Assembly (NCBI RefSeq): GCF_905147365.1 | Contig: NC_056407.1 | Span: 14,719,001 to 14,783,000 of the forward strand | Length of the DNA stretch: 64,000 nt | Reading direction: 5' to 3' | Source: Aricia agestis | Lineage: Eukaryota; Arthropoda; Insecta; Lepidoptera; Lycaenidae | Shown: positions 53,505-63,700 of the stretch, one piece after another | Position numbering within the stretch: the first letter of the stretch is position 1 | Layout: each line of letters starts with the position of its first letter | Notes under the pieces: generated by a model | Seen by the model: only the letters and a program-made list of their open reading frames with translations | What the model was told of the DNA's origin: nothing | Database searches by the model: none | Made by a program: the position numbers and the translations under genes

Positions 53505-53590
53505 GACGGAAACCGTGGCAGTTGGCGCGCGCGAAGCGGTGATAGCGGCCGGCGGGCGACGCTCTATGCGCGGCGGCGATCGATGATTGA
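53505..53590. other. CpG-rich patch, possible promoter or 5' exon
   Basis: GCGCGCGCGAAGCGGTGATA and GGCCGGCGGGCGACGCTCT stand out in AT-rich DNA. A promoter or untranslated first exon, perhaps on the minus strand, is possible. The minus ORF over it (53595-53395) resembles no known protein. Confidence 0.3.
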
Positions 53591-53710
53591 TGCAATTTAC
53601 GATTTTTGAATTTTTCAGCATAAATAAAAATTCATATTTTTTTTTATTAAATTCATTTTGAACAATTCAAATTTAAAGAAACTTTCCTAGAACTAGTTTT
53701 GCAACTATAG

Positions 53711-53848
53711 TCACGACACGACACGACACGACACGACACGATACGACACGACACGACACGACACGACACGACACGACACGACACGACACGACACGACACG
53801 ATATGACACGTCACGTCACGTCACGACATGACACGACACGACACAACG
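53711..53848 (+). repeat. (ACACG)n pentanucleotide array
   Basis: About 27 units of ACACG-type repeat with a few variants (ATACG, GTCAC) towards the right end. Confidence 0.95.
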
Positions 53849-53854
53849 ACGCTC

Positions 53855-54190
53855 AATGAGCCCTTTTATTTGATACCCATATTATTGCATAAGTGCTTTA
53901 AAACTAACTATTCCCCTATCTTGGATGAGCGTCCTCCATTTCATTCGTTTCCGAGTTACTCTCAATGAGCCCTTTCATTTGATACTCATATTGCAGAAGT
54001 GCATTAAAAATAACTATGTATTGCCGTGTTTTGGATGAGATATTGGATGTAGAATGACAGTACATTCGTTTTCAAGTTACTCTCAAAAAGCCCTTTCATT
54101 TAATATCCATATTGTAGGACTGCATAGAAAATAACTACTTCGCCATTATGGATGGTCGGCCATATTGGATTTAGAGTGATGTCACATACC
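53855..54190 (+). repeat. three imperfect tandem units of about 100-110 bp
   Basis: Each unit has CTCAATGAGCCCTTTCATTT (or CTCAAAAAG...), GATAnnCATATTG, a TGCATTAAAAATAACTA block and GTTnnCGAGTTACT. Units begin near 53861, 53962 and 54071. Confidence 0.6.
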
Positions 54191-54540
54191 ACATCGTGCA
54201 TGGTCATCCAAACTAAACGTGTATGCAAAATTTCAGCTTAATCGGTTAAATAAGTATATCTACTTCAAAATTGAGTTCCAAAATTCCACCGTAACATACA
54301 TACAGAGCAAGTTAAATAAAAGCTTTTAAAAAGACATGGTCCTTGCTGAGCAGACCGCGATCGAGTACCAATGGTATTCTAAAGATGCTGGCTGGAAAAT
54401 ACGACTCGCCGATACTAGAACACTATTTAAGGGTTCTAGTTAGAAGATAAATGTCACTCAAAACTTATAAAATACTACCCACTAACCTAGTTTTTAAGAT
54501 ATTTGTTACTAACAATTTGGGCCTTAGAAACTCTCAATAA

Positions 54541-54880
54541 AGAATTTATTTATTTATTTATTTATTATAAGATTCTACTGTAAGAAGATTAACTATAATT
54601 ATCAAAAACCGGCCAGGTGCGAGTTGGACTCGCTCATGAAGGGTCCCGCAGCAGCAATAAGGTTTATCCCACCAAAACATTAACTAGACAAAACAAATAG
54701 CAAAACAGGACCATTATATAAATTCTAAATCCGATATAGAAACTGCTGTTGAGATTTAAACATAATATTACACATTTTTACTATTAAAAGATCCAAACTA
54801 AATTTGACCTTCACCGAGCTGATAATCATCATCATCATCATCATATTAGCCTATATTCGTCCACTGCTGCCACGTGAGAT
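54541..54880. other. low-complexity and decayed repeat DNA
   Basis: Holds a (TTTA)n run (54545-54566), a truncated CGGCCAGGTGCGAG repeat head (about 54608-54660), an ATCCCACCAAAACATTAAC element end and an (ATC)n run at 54826-54845. No gene. Confidence 0.45.
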
Positions 54881-54884
54881 AAAC

Positions 54885-55015
54885 TGAAGACGGCACTCAA
54901 TTGGGCCCTTGTTTCATATGTCGTGTGGGATGTGGCACCGTCTTGTTAAAACCTGCACAGTTCAGGCATGTCCAATTCTTCAATTTTGGGCAAAACAAAA
55001 TCGTGCATCTCGGTG
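54885..55015 (-). pseudogene. mariner/IS630-type transposase fragment, inverted half
   Basis: On the minus strand 55015 to about 54901 reads HDFVLPKIEELDMPEL, then a stop and QDGATSHTTYET. QDGATxHT is the second-aspartate motif of IS630/Tc1/mariner transposases. In an intact gene this part lies just upstream of the segment now at 55008-55287, which is on the opposite strand. Confidence 0.75.
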
Positions 55016-55287
55016 AACAGTTTATCTCACGTTTTGAGGTCGTCAATTGGCCGCCAAGATTGTGTGATTAAGCGCCTTTGGACTATTTCTTGTGGGGCCT
55101 TGTTAAGGCTCATGTCTACAGGGATAAACCAGCAACGATTGACGTACTGGCGGCCAATATTGAAGCATCCTTTCGTGAAATACCGGTCGATATGTTGGTG
55201 AGAGTGTGCCAAAATTGGACCTTGCGCATAAACCATCTAAAGCGGAGCCGCGGCCAACATTTGCGTGAAATCATCTTTAAACATTAA
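55008..55287 (+). pseudogene. mariner/IS630-type transposase fragment, C-terminal half
   Basis: Reads GEQFISRFEVVNWPPRLCD, a stop, then APLDYFLWGLVKAHVYRDKP (third acidic residue in PLDYFLWG), IREIPVDMLVRVCQNW-like helices and HLREIIFKH with stop. This is the C-terminal end of a DDE transposase of the IS630/Tc1/mariner superfamily. The in-frame stop and the inverted upstream half make it a relic. Confidence 0.8.
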
Positions 55288-55932
55288 ATTATATTGATCA
55301 TTTTATCTATTCCAATACGGATTTCATCATTTTTTAATATTTTTTTTTGCGTTTTTTTAAACAAATCCTATACTTACCTCTTAAAACATCACCCATTATA
55401 AGTCGTCTATGGCATTTGTCCGCTCATGTTAAGTATTCCCTATAAACGAAAAATAATATTTTGCCTTAGGTCCACTAGCGCCAATCCGCGCTACAGTTAG
55501 CCCTGTGTTAAAATATCATGCATTTTCGTTCATAATAATTGAACACGTGAAATAGGACCAGGTAAGTAACAAAAAATAAAAAAATGGCCGTTTTTTACCA
55601 AAAAAAGTGGCTTATTGGGCCGAAAAAAATATTTGAAATAAAAAAAATCTGTGGATTTTATGTATCATTATTCACAGATACATTGTCCAGACGATAAAGT
55701 GGATAAGTAACAAGGTTTGTTTAAATAATGGAAAAATGAGTATTGCTATTGTCCTTAAGTTAATTAACATTAAATGTAAAAAGGAGCCAAGCAAAATATT
55801 GCATAGCCATGTAATATATCTATCATAAAAAGTTTTCAGACCACATTCAAGCCAAGCCTTCAACTTATTTTGTAATTTAAATCAACATTAAGTGAATTTA
55901 TCAATAGTTTTCTTTATTTTATAACTATTATA
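55288..55932. other. AT-rich DNA, no gene seen
   Basis: No supported ORF, repeat end or RNA gene. The start may include the tail of the transposon whose gene ends at 55287. Confidence 0.4.
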
Positions 55933-56116
55933 GTGGCTCGGCAATGAGCACAAGACAAACAAATATAAAACTTCATATTTGGGGTAGTTCATACTTACAC
56001 AAACGGCAAGCGTAAAGTGTTTTTAGTATGTAACGACGCATGTGGACGATGGTACCCAATAAATCCAATCAGTCGGTCGCTGATTATATTTTCTCTAGTG
56101 CTCATTGCCAAGCCAC
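55933..56116. mobile_element. MITE with TA flanks, GTGGCTCGGCAATGAGCAC ends
   Basis: Terminal repeats GTGGCTCGGCAATGAGCAC and GTGCTCATTGCCAAGCCAC (one mismatch) lie between TA on both sides, which fits a Tc1/mariner-type MITE. 184 bp. Confidence 0.62.
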
Positions 56117-56126
56117 TATTATAATT

Positions 56127-56535
56127 ATCCCACCAAAAACATACCTGTTAAAATGGGGCCAAGTTCCTATCAGCAAATTTTTGGTCTAAAAAAGAGTTGA
56201 AATCCAATCCAATGCCAAGTTTAGATGCACTTCATCGATAGTTATCATTTTCATCAACAGCCTGATCCATAATACTTCTAATTTGAACATGGCAGGTTAA
56301 TTTAATTATATTATTATCTAATTATACAATTATGAATTAATCAAGAGTTACGTATAGCACGAAAACCTGCAAGTTCAAATTTAAAAGTATTATGGATCAG
56401 GCTGTTGATGAAAATGATAACGATCGATGAAGTGCATCTAAACTTGGCATTGGATTGGATTTCAACTCTTTTTTAGACCAAAAATTTGCCGATAGGAACT
56501 TGACCCTATTTTAACAGGTATGTTTTTGGTGGGAT
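56127..56535. mobile_element. foldback element with ATCCCACC ends
   Basis: The two arms (56127 to about 56295 and about 56365 to 56535) are near-perfect complements, with GTTATCATTTTCATCAACAG and ATAATACTT near the centre. The termini ATCCCACCAAAAACAT are those of the element at 2701-3029, but the internal arms differ. Confidence 0.72.
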
Positions 56536-56892
56536 TTCAATACTTTTTTTCAAGAAATTATACCTATTTTTTTCTTTTTGTGCCACACCCGACTTAAACA
56601 ATACCTTCGATATATGGTGCTAGTTGTATTTGTTAAAATATTAATAGAAGCGAAATTTTCAAGTAAACAGTATTTATTTAACCTATATCAACTCCCAAGC
56701 AGTCCAATTCGACCGCGTAAACAATAGATTTCCAAGAATCCGCGATCGAAGGATTAATAAGCTATAGCCTATCAGTATGCATTATACATGATGACAATAT
56801 TTTAAACCATTCCTCTCCCACCCTCCTCATCGTATTCTCATTGTATCACTGGCGTATAAGAATTTTTACTTATAGTTCGCGGAGGAGCCGAC

Positions 56893-56952
56893 TAAAAAAA
56901 TTAAGAAGAAATCGGTCAAGCGCGCTTGACCGATTTCTTCTTAATTTTTTTA
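56893..56952. repeat. perfect 60-bp palindrome without spacer
   Basis: Centred on CGCG at 56921-56924. The left arm, AAGAAGAAATCGGTCAAGCG and bases before it, is matched base for base by the right arm. Confidence 0.9.
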
Positions 56953-56967
56953 TTAATCTACATATTA

Positions 56968-57316
56968 CTAGATGTCCCGCGCGGCTTCGCCCGCGTAAAT
57001 TAGGATTTTTACGGAAACCGTACATTTTCCCATAAAAAATAGCTTATGCCCCTACTCCCTTCACGTGGTCTACTCTATATCTGTGCCAAATATTGCCATA
57101 AAAATTGCTCTAATAGTTCGTGAGATAAACCCTTTGTAATATTTCCCCCGTTTTCCCCACATTTTCCTGAGTTTCTTCGGTCGAATTAGTCTTAGCGTGA
57201 ATTATTACGCTAAGATAGAGATATAGCCTATAGCCTTACTCGATAAATGAGCTATCTAACACTTAAATAAGTTTTTAAATCGGACTACATTCCTGAGATT
57301 AGCGCGTTCAAGCAAA
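56968..57316 (-). mobile_element. Helitron remnant, minus strand
   Basis: The minus-strand 3' end GGGCGAAGCCGCGCGGGACATCTAG is at 56968. The body has the GCGCTAATCTCAGGAAT and TTGAACGCGC blocks towards the 5' side near 57300. The TC start is lost in a new hairpin at 57317. Confidence 0.6.
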
Positions 57317-57370
57317 CATACTCTTCAGGTTTATAATCGTCCCAATATTATTATAAACCTGAAGAGTATG
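57317..57370. repeat. 54-bp hairpin with 22-bp arms
   Basis: CATACTCTTCAGGTTTATAA pairs exactly with its complement ending at 57370, around a 10-bp spacer. Confidence 0.85.
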
Positions 57371-58124
57371 TTAATATATGTATAATATGGTAGTGATGAT
57401 GATGATGAATGTAATTTGCATAGTAGCATATGTTTTCCGTTCTTAATACAACGCCAAAACTCCCAAACTTGTATCTATAAAGAATCAGGAGTTCTCTTAG
57501 CACCCTCCGAACCACGGTATACCAGGTATACCTCGGTGCAAAATCTTACTTGTTGGTAGCATATGCTTAGAATACTTCTCACGAAACCGAAGTTACCACA
57601 TGTTTCCCTATAAATATTGAGGAGTTCCCTCATTACTTATAGATCCTTCATCAGATCACCACTTTTGTGAATATAATACTAAATTGAGATGATACCCTAT
57701 ATAACAAAAGAAAAATTTTGAAAATCGGTTAACAAATGGCGGAGTAATCGTTGACCATAAAAAAACAAACTTAACACCTCCCCCATTTTGAAAGTCGGTT
57801 AAAATTGTAGCCTATGTGTTATTCTGATGTATAAGCTATATTATTGTAAAGTTTCATTAAAATCCGTTCAGTAGTTTTTGCGTGAAAGAGTAACAAACAT
57901 CCATACATCCACACATCCATACATCCAAACAAACTTTCGCCTTTATAATATTTCTCCTTATAAATAAGAAATTAATTGAAAAAACATTTTCCAGTAGACC
58001 AAACTGTAAATCTAAACCATTCTCGAATCTCCACGAACACACACAAAAAATTTCATCAAAATTGGTCCAGTCGTTTAGGAGGAGTTCAGTCACATACACA
58101 CGCACACAAGAAATATATATATTA
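57371..58124. other. decayed repeat DNA, no gene seen
   Basis: Contains a worn Helitron 5' part on the minus strand (GTGAAAGAGTAACAAACATC, repeated CATCCATACATCC, then TTCGCCTTTATAATATTT, about 57850-57955). Nothing coding. Confidence 0.45.
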
Positions 58125-58450
58125 AGATAACACACGACCTGAGTGTCAAATTTCATTACGTTAGGAAAATTGCAAGTGGTATCGAAAGTTCGTAGATGAA
58201 CCGACTCACGCTTGACCGATTTCTCAAATTTCTCAATTTTTTTAATCTACTTACAACACATGACCTGCGTGCCAAATTTCATAACGCTAGGACAATCGGA
58301 AGTGGCCTCTAAGGTTTGTAGGTAAACCGACTCACGCTTGACAGATTTCTTAAATTTCTCAATTTATTGTTAATCTACATATAACACACGACCTGTGTGC
58401 CAAATTTCTTAACGCTAGGACAATTGGAAGTGGCCTAGAGGTTTTGATTA
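58125..58450 (+). repeat. three tandem units of about 122 bp
   Basis: Each unit has ACACnnGACCTGnGTGnCAAAT, TCnTAACGCTAGGACAAT, GAAGTGGCCT and ACTCACGCTTGACnGATTTC. Units begin near 58132, 58256 and 58385; the last is partial. Confidence 0.72.
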
Positions 58451-58498
58451 CCGGTCAGTGAGTGAGTGCCAAAATTAGCTATCTACCGAAGCTATATC

Positions 58499-58741
58499 TA
58501 TAGTGCACGGCATGCGCGCGGCCTGCTGGAACTTAACCGCGCACTCCGTGCGCTTTGATTAAATTTGGTATACTGCTTAAGAACTAGCACATAATTACGT
58601 AGGTATAATTTTATCTTTGCACTCGCAATAGGCACTGAGCTACAGGGGGGTCAAAAGTGCGCCGAAACGTTTCGTGTAAATAGTGCACGGCATGCGCGCG
58701 GCCTGCTGGAACTTGGCCGCGCACTCCATGCGCTTTGATAA
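58499..58741 (+). repeat. direct repeat pair, GC-rich 60-bp units
   Basis: TAGTGCACGGCATGCGCGCG through TGCGCTTTGAT occurs at 58500-58560 and 58680-58740 with three differences, about 180 bp apart. Confidence 0.75.
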
Positions 58742-59211
58742 AAGAGGATCTCTTATTTTAAATAAGTATAACAGAGCCACAAAAGGAAGACAAACATTAT
58801 ACTACGTACTAACATATTTAACGAAATTAAGTATAAACTAAATTGCACAAATGACAAAACAATATAACAAGTATTATTAGCCGAGCAATAACAACATAGG
58901 CAATATTAGCCGAGCGATCCATCGTACAGTCTACTCCGCGCTTACGCCACGGCGCGCAGCGCGGCAGATAGACTGCTGACAATGCACAATGTAAACGAGT
59001 TTGCTTAAGGAGTGAGCACACTGAGACGGGCCGTGCCAAGTTAAATTAAGATTTACCAACATGCAAGTTAAATTAAGGTTTACCATTTAAGACGTATAAA
59101 AACAACTACTGGCTAGAACTCATTCGAACCAATTTCATTGGTAGTTTTTGTAGTAATGTACATCATATATTTTTTTTAGACTTATCATGCCCTTTAGAAG
59201 TTAGAGGAGGT

Positions 59212-59258
59212 TCCAAAGTGGTATAATGTGTGTCCCCCACACATTATACCACTTTGGA
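59212..59258. repeat. perfect hairpin, 20-bp arms
   Basis: TCCAAAGTGGTATAATGTGT pairs with its complement ending at 59258, around a short C-rich loop. Confidence 0.85.
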
Positions 59259-59504
59259 AGAGTCTCTCTCGCAAACTATTCAGGTTAGAAAAAAATGATA
59301 TTAGAAACTCAATATGATTTTTGAAGATCTATACATAGATACCCCACACGCATAGGTTAGATGAAAAATTTTTTTTTTTGTTTCAGTTGTATCTATGGGG
59401 ACCCTTAAATTTTTTAATAATTTTCCATTTTTGTATCAAAATCTTAAAGCGGTTAACAGACTACATCTACTTACCAAGTTATAATAGTATAGCTCTTACA
59501 TTTG

Positions 59505-60200
59505 AATCTATAAGGGTTCCGTTTTTTTGCCATTTGGCTACGGAACCCTAAAGACCGGCCAAGTGCGTGTCGGGCCACGCGCAATATATGGTTCCGTAGT
59601 ACCGCTAGTTTTTTTTTTAATTTTCGTATGGTCAATGAATGTACATTTATAACGTGTTTTATACTTCTAACAACATCATCTGAGAATTATTACTTTCAAA
59701 GGAATTTGAACGAAAACTTCCTTTGTACTCAGTGTACTTCGCCGAATATTTTTTAGTTGATCGACTATTACTCAATAACTTATGAAGTCTTCTTAGCCGT
59801 GATAGTTTTCCTTTTAAATTCAGCATATTTCCCACTCCCACGATTTTAATACAAAATAATAAAAACGGGACCCTATTACTAAGGGTATATCGATGTCTGT
59901 CTGTCTGTCTGTCCATCTATCTGTCTGTCCGTCTGTCTGTCTATCCGTCTTTCTGTCTGTCACCAGGCTGTATCTCAAGAACGGCTTCTGAAATTTTCAC
60001 AGAATGTGTATATCTGTTGCCGCTATAACAACAAATACTAAAAACAAAATAAAATGAATATTTAAGTAATATAATAATTATGGGGGGCTCCCATACAACA
60101 AAAGTGATTTTTTTGCCTTTTATGCTCTATATCAATAATGGCAACATGTAGGTACTTGAATTACTTTCTCAAAGTCCTTAGTTATATGTGTACTTTATAA
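59505..60200. mobile_element. head-to-head fragments of the CGGCCAAGTGCGAG repeat family
   Basis: 59505-59620 has the family end (ATTTGGCTACGGAACCCTAA), then a plus-strand head (CCGGCCAAGTGCGTGTCGGG). 59866-60195 is a minus-strand body (AACGGGACCCTATTACTAAG, CTGTCTGTCTGTC runs, GGGGGGCTCCCATACAAC). Between them is unique AT-rich sequence. Confidence 0.55.
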
Positions 60201-60210
60201 TATTTAATAA

Positions 60211-60580
60211 CTAGCTGTCCCGGCAAATGTTGTTTTGCCATAAAATTATTTTCCCTATTTTCCTGCTTTTCTCTTGAAGTTTTTTCTGATTTTTTTTCTA
60301 TAGACCTCACGGAGCCCGAGACCTTTCCAACGAATGCAAAACCGTGGAAATCGGTTTGTGCGTTCTGGAGTTATAGCGCCAGGAAGGAAAACCGAAGGAA
60401 AATGTCGTGATTCTAGTGTTTCGCCATAAAGCAGGGAGTACAATGGCTCTGGTGGCGGAACCAATAATGGCAATCTTAGGTATTATTTTCGGTTAATAAA
60501 AATTTTTCGAAAATTAATGTCTAAAACAAACAAATATAACAGTACCTGAACTTTGTAGACATTTTACAAAAAATAAATAC
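60211..60580 (-). mobile_element. Helitron remnant, minus strand
   Basis: CTAGCTGTCCCGGCAAATGT at 60211 is the complement of the 3' end of the Helitron at 62565-63913. Similarity continues through AACCGATTTCCACGG and the TGTCTACAAAGTTCAGGTAC block. The 5' end is missing. Confidence 0.68.
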
Positions 60581-60660
60581 ACTCCCGGGGGAGGCAACAT
60601 GTGCGCAATAATCATCAAAAACCTATTTTAAAAATGCTTCATAAAAATAAACATAATCAA

Positions 60661-60860
60661 TCCATACTAATATTATAAATGCGAAAGTATCTCTGTCTGT
60701 CTGTCTGTCTGTCTCGCTTTCACGCCAAAACTACTGAACCGATTGCAATGAAATTTTGTACACAGTTATTCTAGAGTCTGAGAAAGGACATTGGCTACAT
60801 TTTGATGTGGGAAAATATCTTATTTCCATGAAAATATCGATGAAAATGAATTCGCATTAC
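60661..60860 (+). mobile_element. Helitron 5' end
   Basis: A then TCCATACTAATATTATAAAT and GCGAAAGTATCTCTGTCTGT, GCCAAAACTACTGAACCGAT, as in 50569-50700. It is broken by a SINE remnant; no 3' end was found in plus orientation. Confidence 0.6.
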
Positions 60861-60861
60861 G

Positions 60862-60985
60862 CGTGGCCAGCGCTCATCCCGGGGGTCCTGGGTTCGAGTC
60901 CCGCAGGCGGAACAAAAAGTTTTAAATGTTCCTGGGTCTTGGATGTGTATTAAAATAAAATTTCAAAAATCTTAAATATATTTTA
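60862..60985 (+). mobile_element. tRNA-derived SINE remnant
   Basis: GGGGGTCCTGGGTTCGAGTC CCGCAGGCGGAAC (B-box-like), AAAAAGTTTTnAATGTTC and CGGGTCT-like text match the SINE at 61678-61968. The A-box half is eroded and the tail is lost. Confidence 0.6.
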
Positions 60986-61515
60986 TGTATAATATTAAAA
61001 AAATTCAAGAATATATCGATGCAATGAACATTTTAGTTCTAATACGATTCAACAGATGGCGTTTTATTTTTTACTTCATTGTAACATAGAACTAATCATA
61101 CTTATTAGTTATTATGTTTTTGTTTATTGTTTTTAATACGTTAGAATATTATGTTTAATAATATTATCACTCGGTATAATAATAATCAATCTTTCTTATC
61201 TTATAGAACTCCTACTGCATTAATTCTAACATATTTGACAAGTTGACAGCAGAAGGCGCTCTAAAATAAAGGAGTTCGAGTGTACCGTGTTGGCCTATAT
61301 TCCATCCAGAAAATATATTATCAATGCAATCAACATTTTAATTCTAATATATGAAAACAGATGGCGTTTTATTTTTTACTTAAATATATTTTATGTATAA
61401 TAAAAAAATCCAGAAATATATCGATGCAATGAACATTTCAGTTCTAATACGATTCAACAGCTGGCGTTTTATTTTTTACTTCATTGTAACATAGAACTAA
61501 TCATACTTATTAGTT
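60975..61515 (+). repeat. direct repeats of about 120 bp
   Basis: ATATATCGATGCAATGAACA through AACATAGAACTAATCATACT appears at about 60990-61110 and 61412-61512. A diverged partial copy lies at 61315-61385 (ATCAATGCAATCAACATTTT). Confidence 0.7.
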
Positions 61516-61635
61516 ACTAGCTGTTGCCCGCGACTTCGTCCGCGTGGACTTCAGTTTATAAAGCGCGATGTCAACAAAATTGGTGTCAAAAGCTTTTATA
61601 AAAAAACCCTGGTACCCCTTAAGTCAATACAGCTG

Positions 61636-61680
61636 TCCAGTGTGCACACAATAAGTATTTCTTATTGTGTGCACACTGGA
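61636..61680. repeat. 45-bp hairpin, 20-bp arms
   Basis: CCAGTGTGCACACAATAAG pairs exactly with its complement around TATTT. It lies just before the SINE at 61678. Confidence 0.88.
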
Positions 61681-61968
61681 CCTCTGTGGCTCAGTGGTGA
61701 GCGCGTTGGTAGCTCAAGCCGGGGGTCGCGGGTTCGAATCCCGCCGACGGAACAAAAAGTTTTCAATGTTCCCGGGTCTGGATGTGTACCTATTAAATAT
61801 GTGTATGATATAATAAAAATCTTAAATATATGTATGGTATAAAAGTATTAAATATATTTCCGTTGTCTGGTACCTGTAACACAAGTCCTTTAGGTACTTA
61901 GCACGGGGCCAGACTGACGTGGTGTGAAGCGTCCATAGATATTATTATTATTATTATTATTATTTCAT
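61678..61968 (+). mobile_element. tRNA-derived SINE with (ATT)n tail
   Basis: A box TGGCTCAGTGGTGAGCGC and B box GGGTTCGAATCCC are spaced as in tRNA genes, so a pol III promoter is likely. A non-tRNA body follows (GTCTGGTACCTGTAACACAA, CACGGGGCCAGACTGACGTG), then (ATT)n at 61941-61965. The tRNA-like head does not close an acceptor stem, so it is a SINE and not a tRNA gene. Confidence 0.82.
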
Positions 61969-63273
61969 TTTTTTATATTAAACTTTATATTTTATGCCAA
62001 ATTTTAAAGCTTATTTAGCCCCCAATTACACAACTTTACCCATAAACTATTTATCATTGATAGGTTTAAGGTTACGTCACTGCACAGATAAAGTACTGAG
62101 TTATTTAATACCGTAGAATAGATATAACAATCGAAAAAAATCGAAACTTATGTAAGATGATACCACCTCTTATAGAAAGACTTTTGAGCAAGCATCAGCG
62201 CGATGTAGAAGACGCACGGCGCCATCTATTATGAATTTTTTGAACAAATTTACGACCCTTACAACCCTTTTTTTTCAGTAAAAAAGTAGCCTATGTCCTT
62301 TCTCAGGCTTTAGACTATCTGTATACAAAATTTCATTACAATCGGTTCGTTTGTACAAAGTTTTGGCGTTTGGCGTGAAAGCGAGACTGACAGATAGACA
62401 GACAGACAGAGATACTTTCGCATTTATAATATGAGTATAATATGAGTGCACACTGCACAGCTGTTTTTGGGTATTTTGATTAATTAAGGGCCGCGCTACA
62501 CCGGAATGACAGCGGCGAGGCGAGCACTTTCAGCGCTGTCTGTCTGTCTATCTGTCAGTATACATCTATATATATAAAAGAAAGTCGTGTTTGTTACAAC
62601 ACTTATAACTCGAGAACGGCTGGACCGATTGCCATGGTTTTTGATTTGTTGGATTTGTTTCCGTCCCGAATAGCAGAATACATTTTAAAAACAATGAAAA
62701 CTCGATATGTGTAATGAATACTTAATCATTTCAATAGATGCTGATTTGTTTATTACATGTCAAACATTTGTTGTCCAATCCTGTCAAATAGTGTAACAAC
62801 TATTTTTTTTTGGAGCTTATGGCCTGGTTGCTGAGACCTTTAAGCCACAGCTTTATTTTTTCCTGAAGACATCATGTGTGCGTTCAGAAATTTATTTTTA
62901 GTAAAATGTCTACAAAGTTCAGGTACTGTTATATTTGTTTGTTTTAGACATTAATTTTCGGAAATTATTTATTAATTATTTAATTTTTAACTCCCGAAAA
63001 TAATACCTAAGATTTATTCTACAGTAAAAACATAAAATCATCGGAAAGGAACGGAATTTAGGGAATAAAAAATTAGTTGGTAAAGGTTATAAGATTAAGG
63101 AAAAAAATCTACAGGTTAACAAAAGTGTAAATGTCTTTTTATAGGTTGTCTATGATTTTTCTTGATAAGCTATTCATACGTAGTGGTTATATACTCTTTG
63201 AGCTATTGTCTGTCTCGAAAGTTCAGGCACTATTATAATATTTGGTGGTTTTATGCGAGTGCACATTTTAATA

Positions 63274-63279
63274 ACACAC

Positions 63280-63338
<59 letters not shown>

Positions 63339-63388
63339 CACACACACGCACACACGCACACACGCACGCACTCACACGTACACGCACA

Positions 63389-63422
<34 letters not shown>
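63274..63422 (+). repeat. (CA)n microsatellite
   Basis: About 150 bp of CA repeats with scattered G and T changes. ORFs over it on both strands are artefacts. Confidence 0.95.
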
Positions 63423-63423
<1 letters not shown>

Positions 63424-63481
63424 GTACATTGCACACATGCACATTGCACATTTTTTTTTTTTTAGGAGATCTAATCTTTGA

Positions 63482-63700
63482 CAGCGAAGCCATAATGCAA
63501 TTAGGCAACGGAATATCGCGAGTCAATTATCTGATGGAGAACGAGAAATTGCACGAGAACAGCGCCGCGTTAGTATGGAGCAAAGAGAGGCAGCCCGTGA
63601 AACGGCTAGGTTAGAAACGAGAAATCGTCGAGCTTATCGTACAGATGAAAGAGGAATAATCTTCGAAGTGCAAGAAGAAATAGTTCAAGTATTGATTTGA
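63482..63700 (+). pseudogene. Arg/Glu-rich protein fragment inside Helitron
   Basis: The frame containing GCG 63518 reads IASQLSDGEREIAREQRRVS, then MEQREAARETARLETRNRRA and on to QVLI and TGA at 63698-63700. Repeated RE/EQR/AR patterns of this kind occur in the N-terminal region of animal Helitron Rep-helicase proteins. There is no Rep or helicase motif here, so that origin is an inference from composition and location. Confidence 0.5.

Larger units (their letters stand above)
61517..62434 (-). mobile_element. Helitron, minus strand, hosting a SINE
   Basis: The minus-strand 3' end GGACGAAGTCGCGGGCAAC AGCTAG lies at 61517. The 5' end, with CTGTCTGTCTATCTGTCAGT and TCATATTATAAATGCG, lies near 62434. 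Same family as the host Helitron at 49825-51562. A 45-bp hairpin (61636-61680) and a SINE interrupt it. Confidence 0.68.

Noticed and set aside
53395..53595. Minus ORF as the first coding exon of AREL1
   Set aside because: No resemblance to the AREL1 N terminus, and no connecting exons with filamin-like or following domains were found.
54968..55201. 77-codon plus ORF as a real gene
   Set aside because: It reads across the inversion point of the transposase relic in a non-coding frame.
61682..61755. Possible tRNA gene (A and B boxes)
   Set aside because: Boxes fit, but no acceptor stem or anticodon arm folds properly. A SINE body and (ATT)n tail follow, and a second remnant copy is at 60862.
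63162..63614. 150-codon ORF with His-Thr repeats
   Set aside because: It is read through a (CA)n microsatellite. The meaningful frame nearby is a different one (63482-63700).
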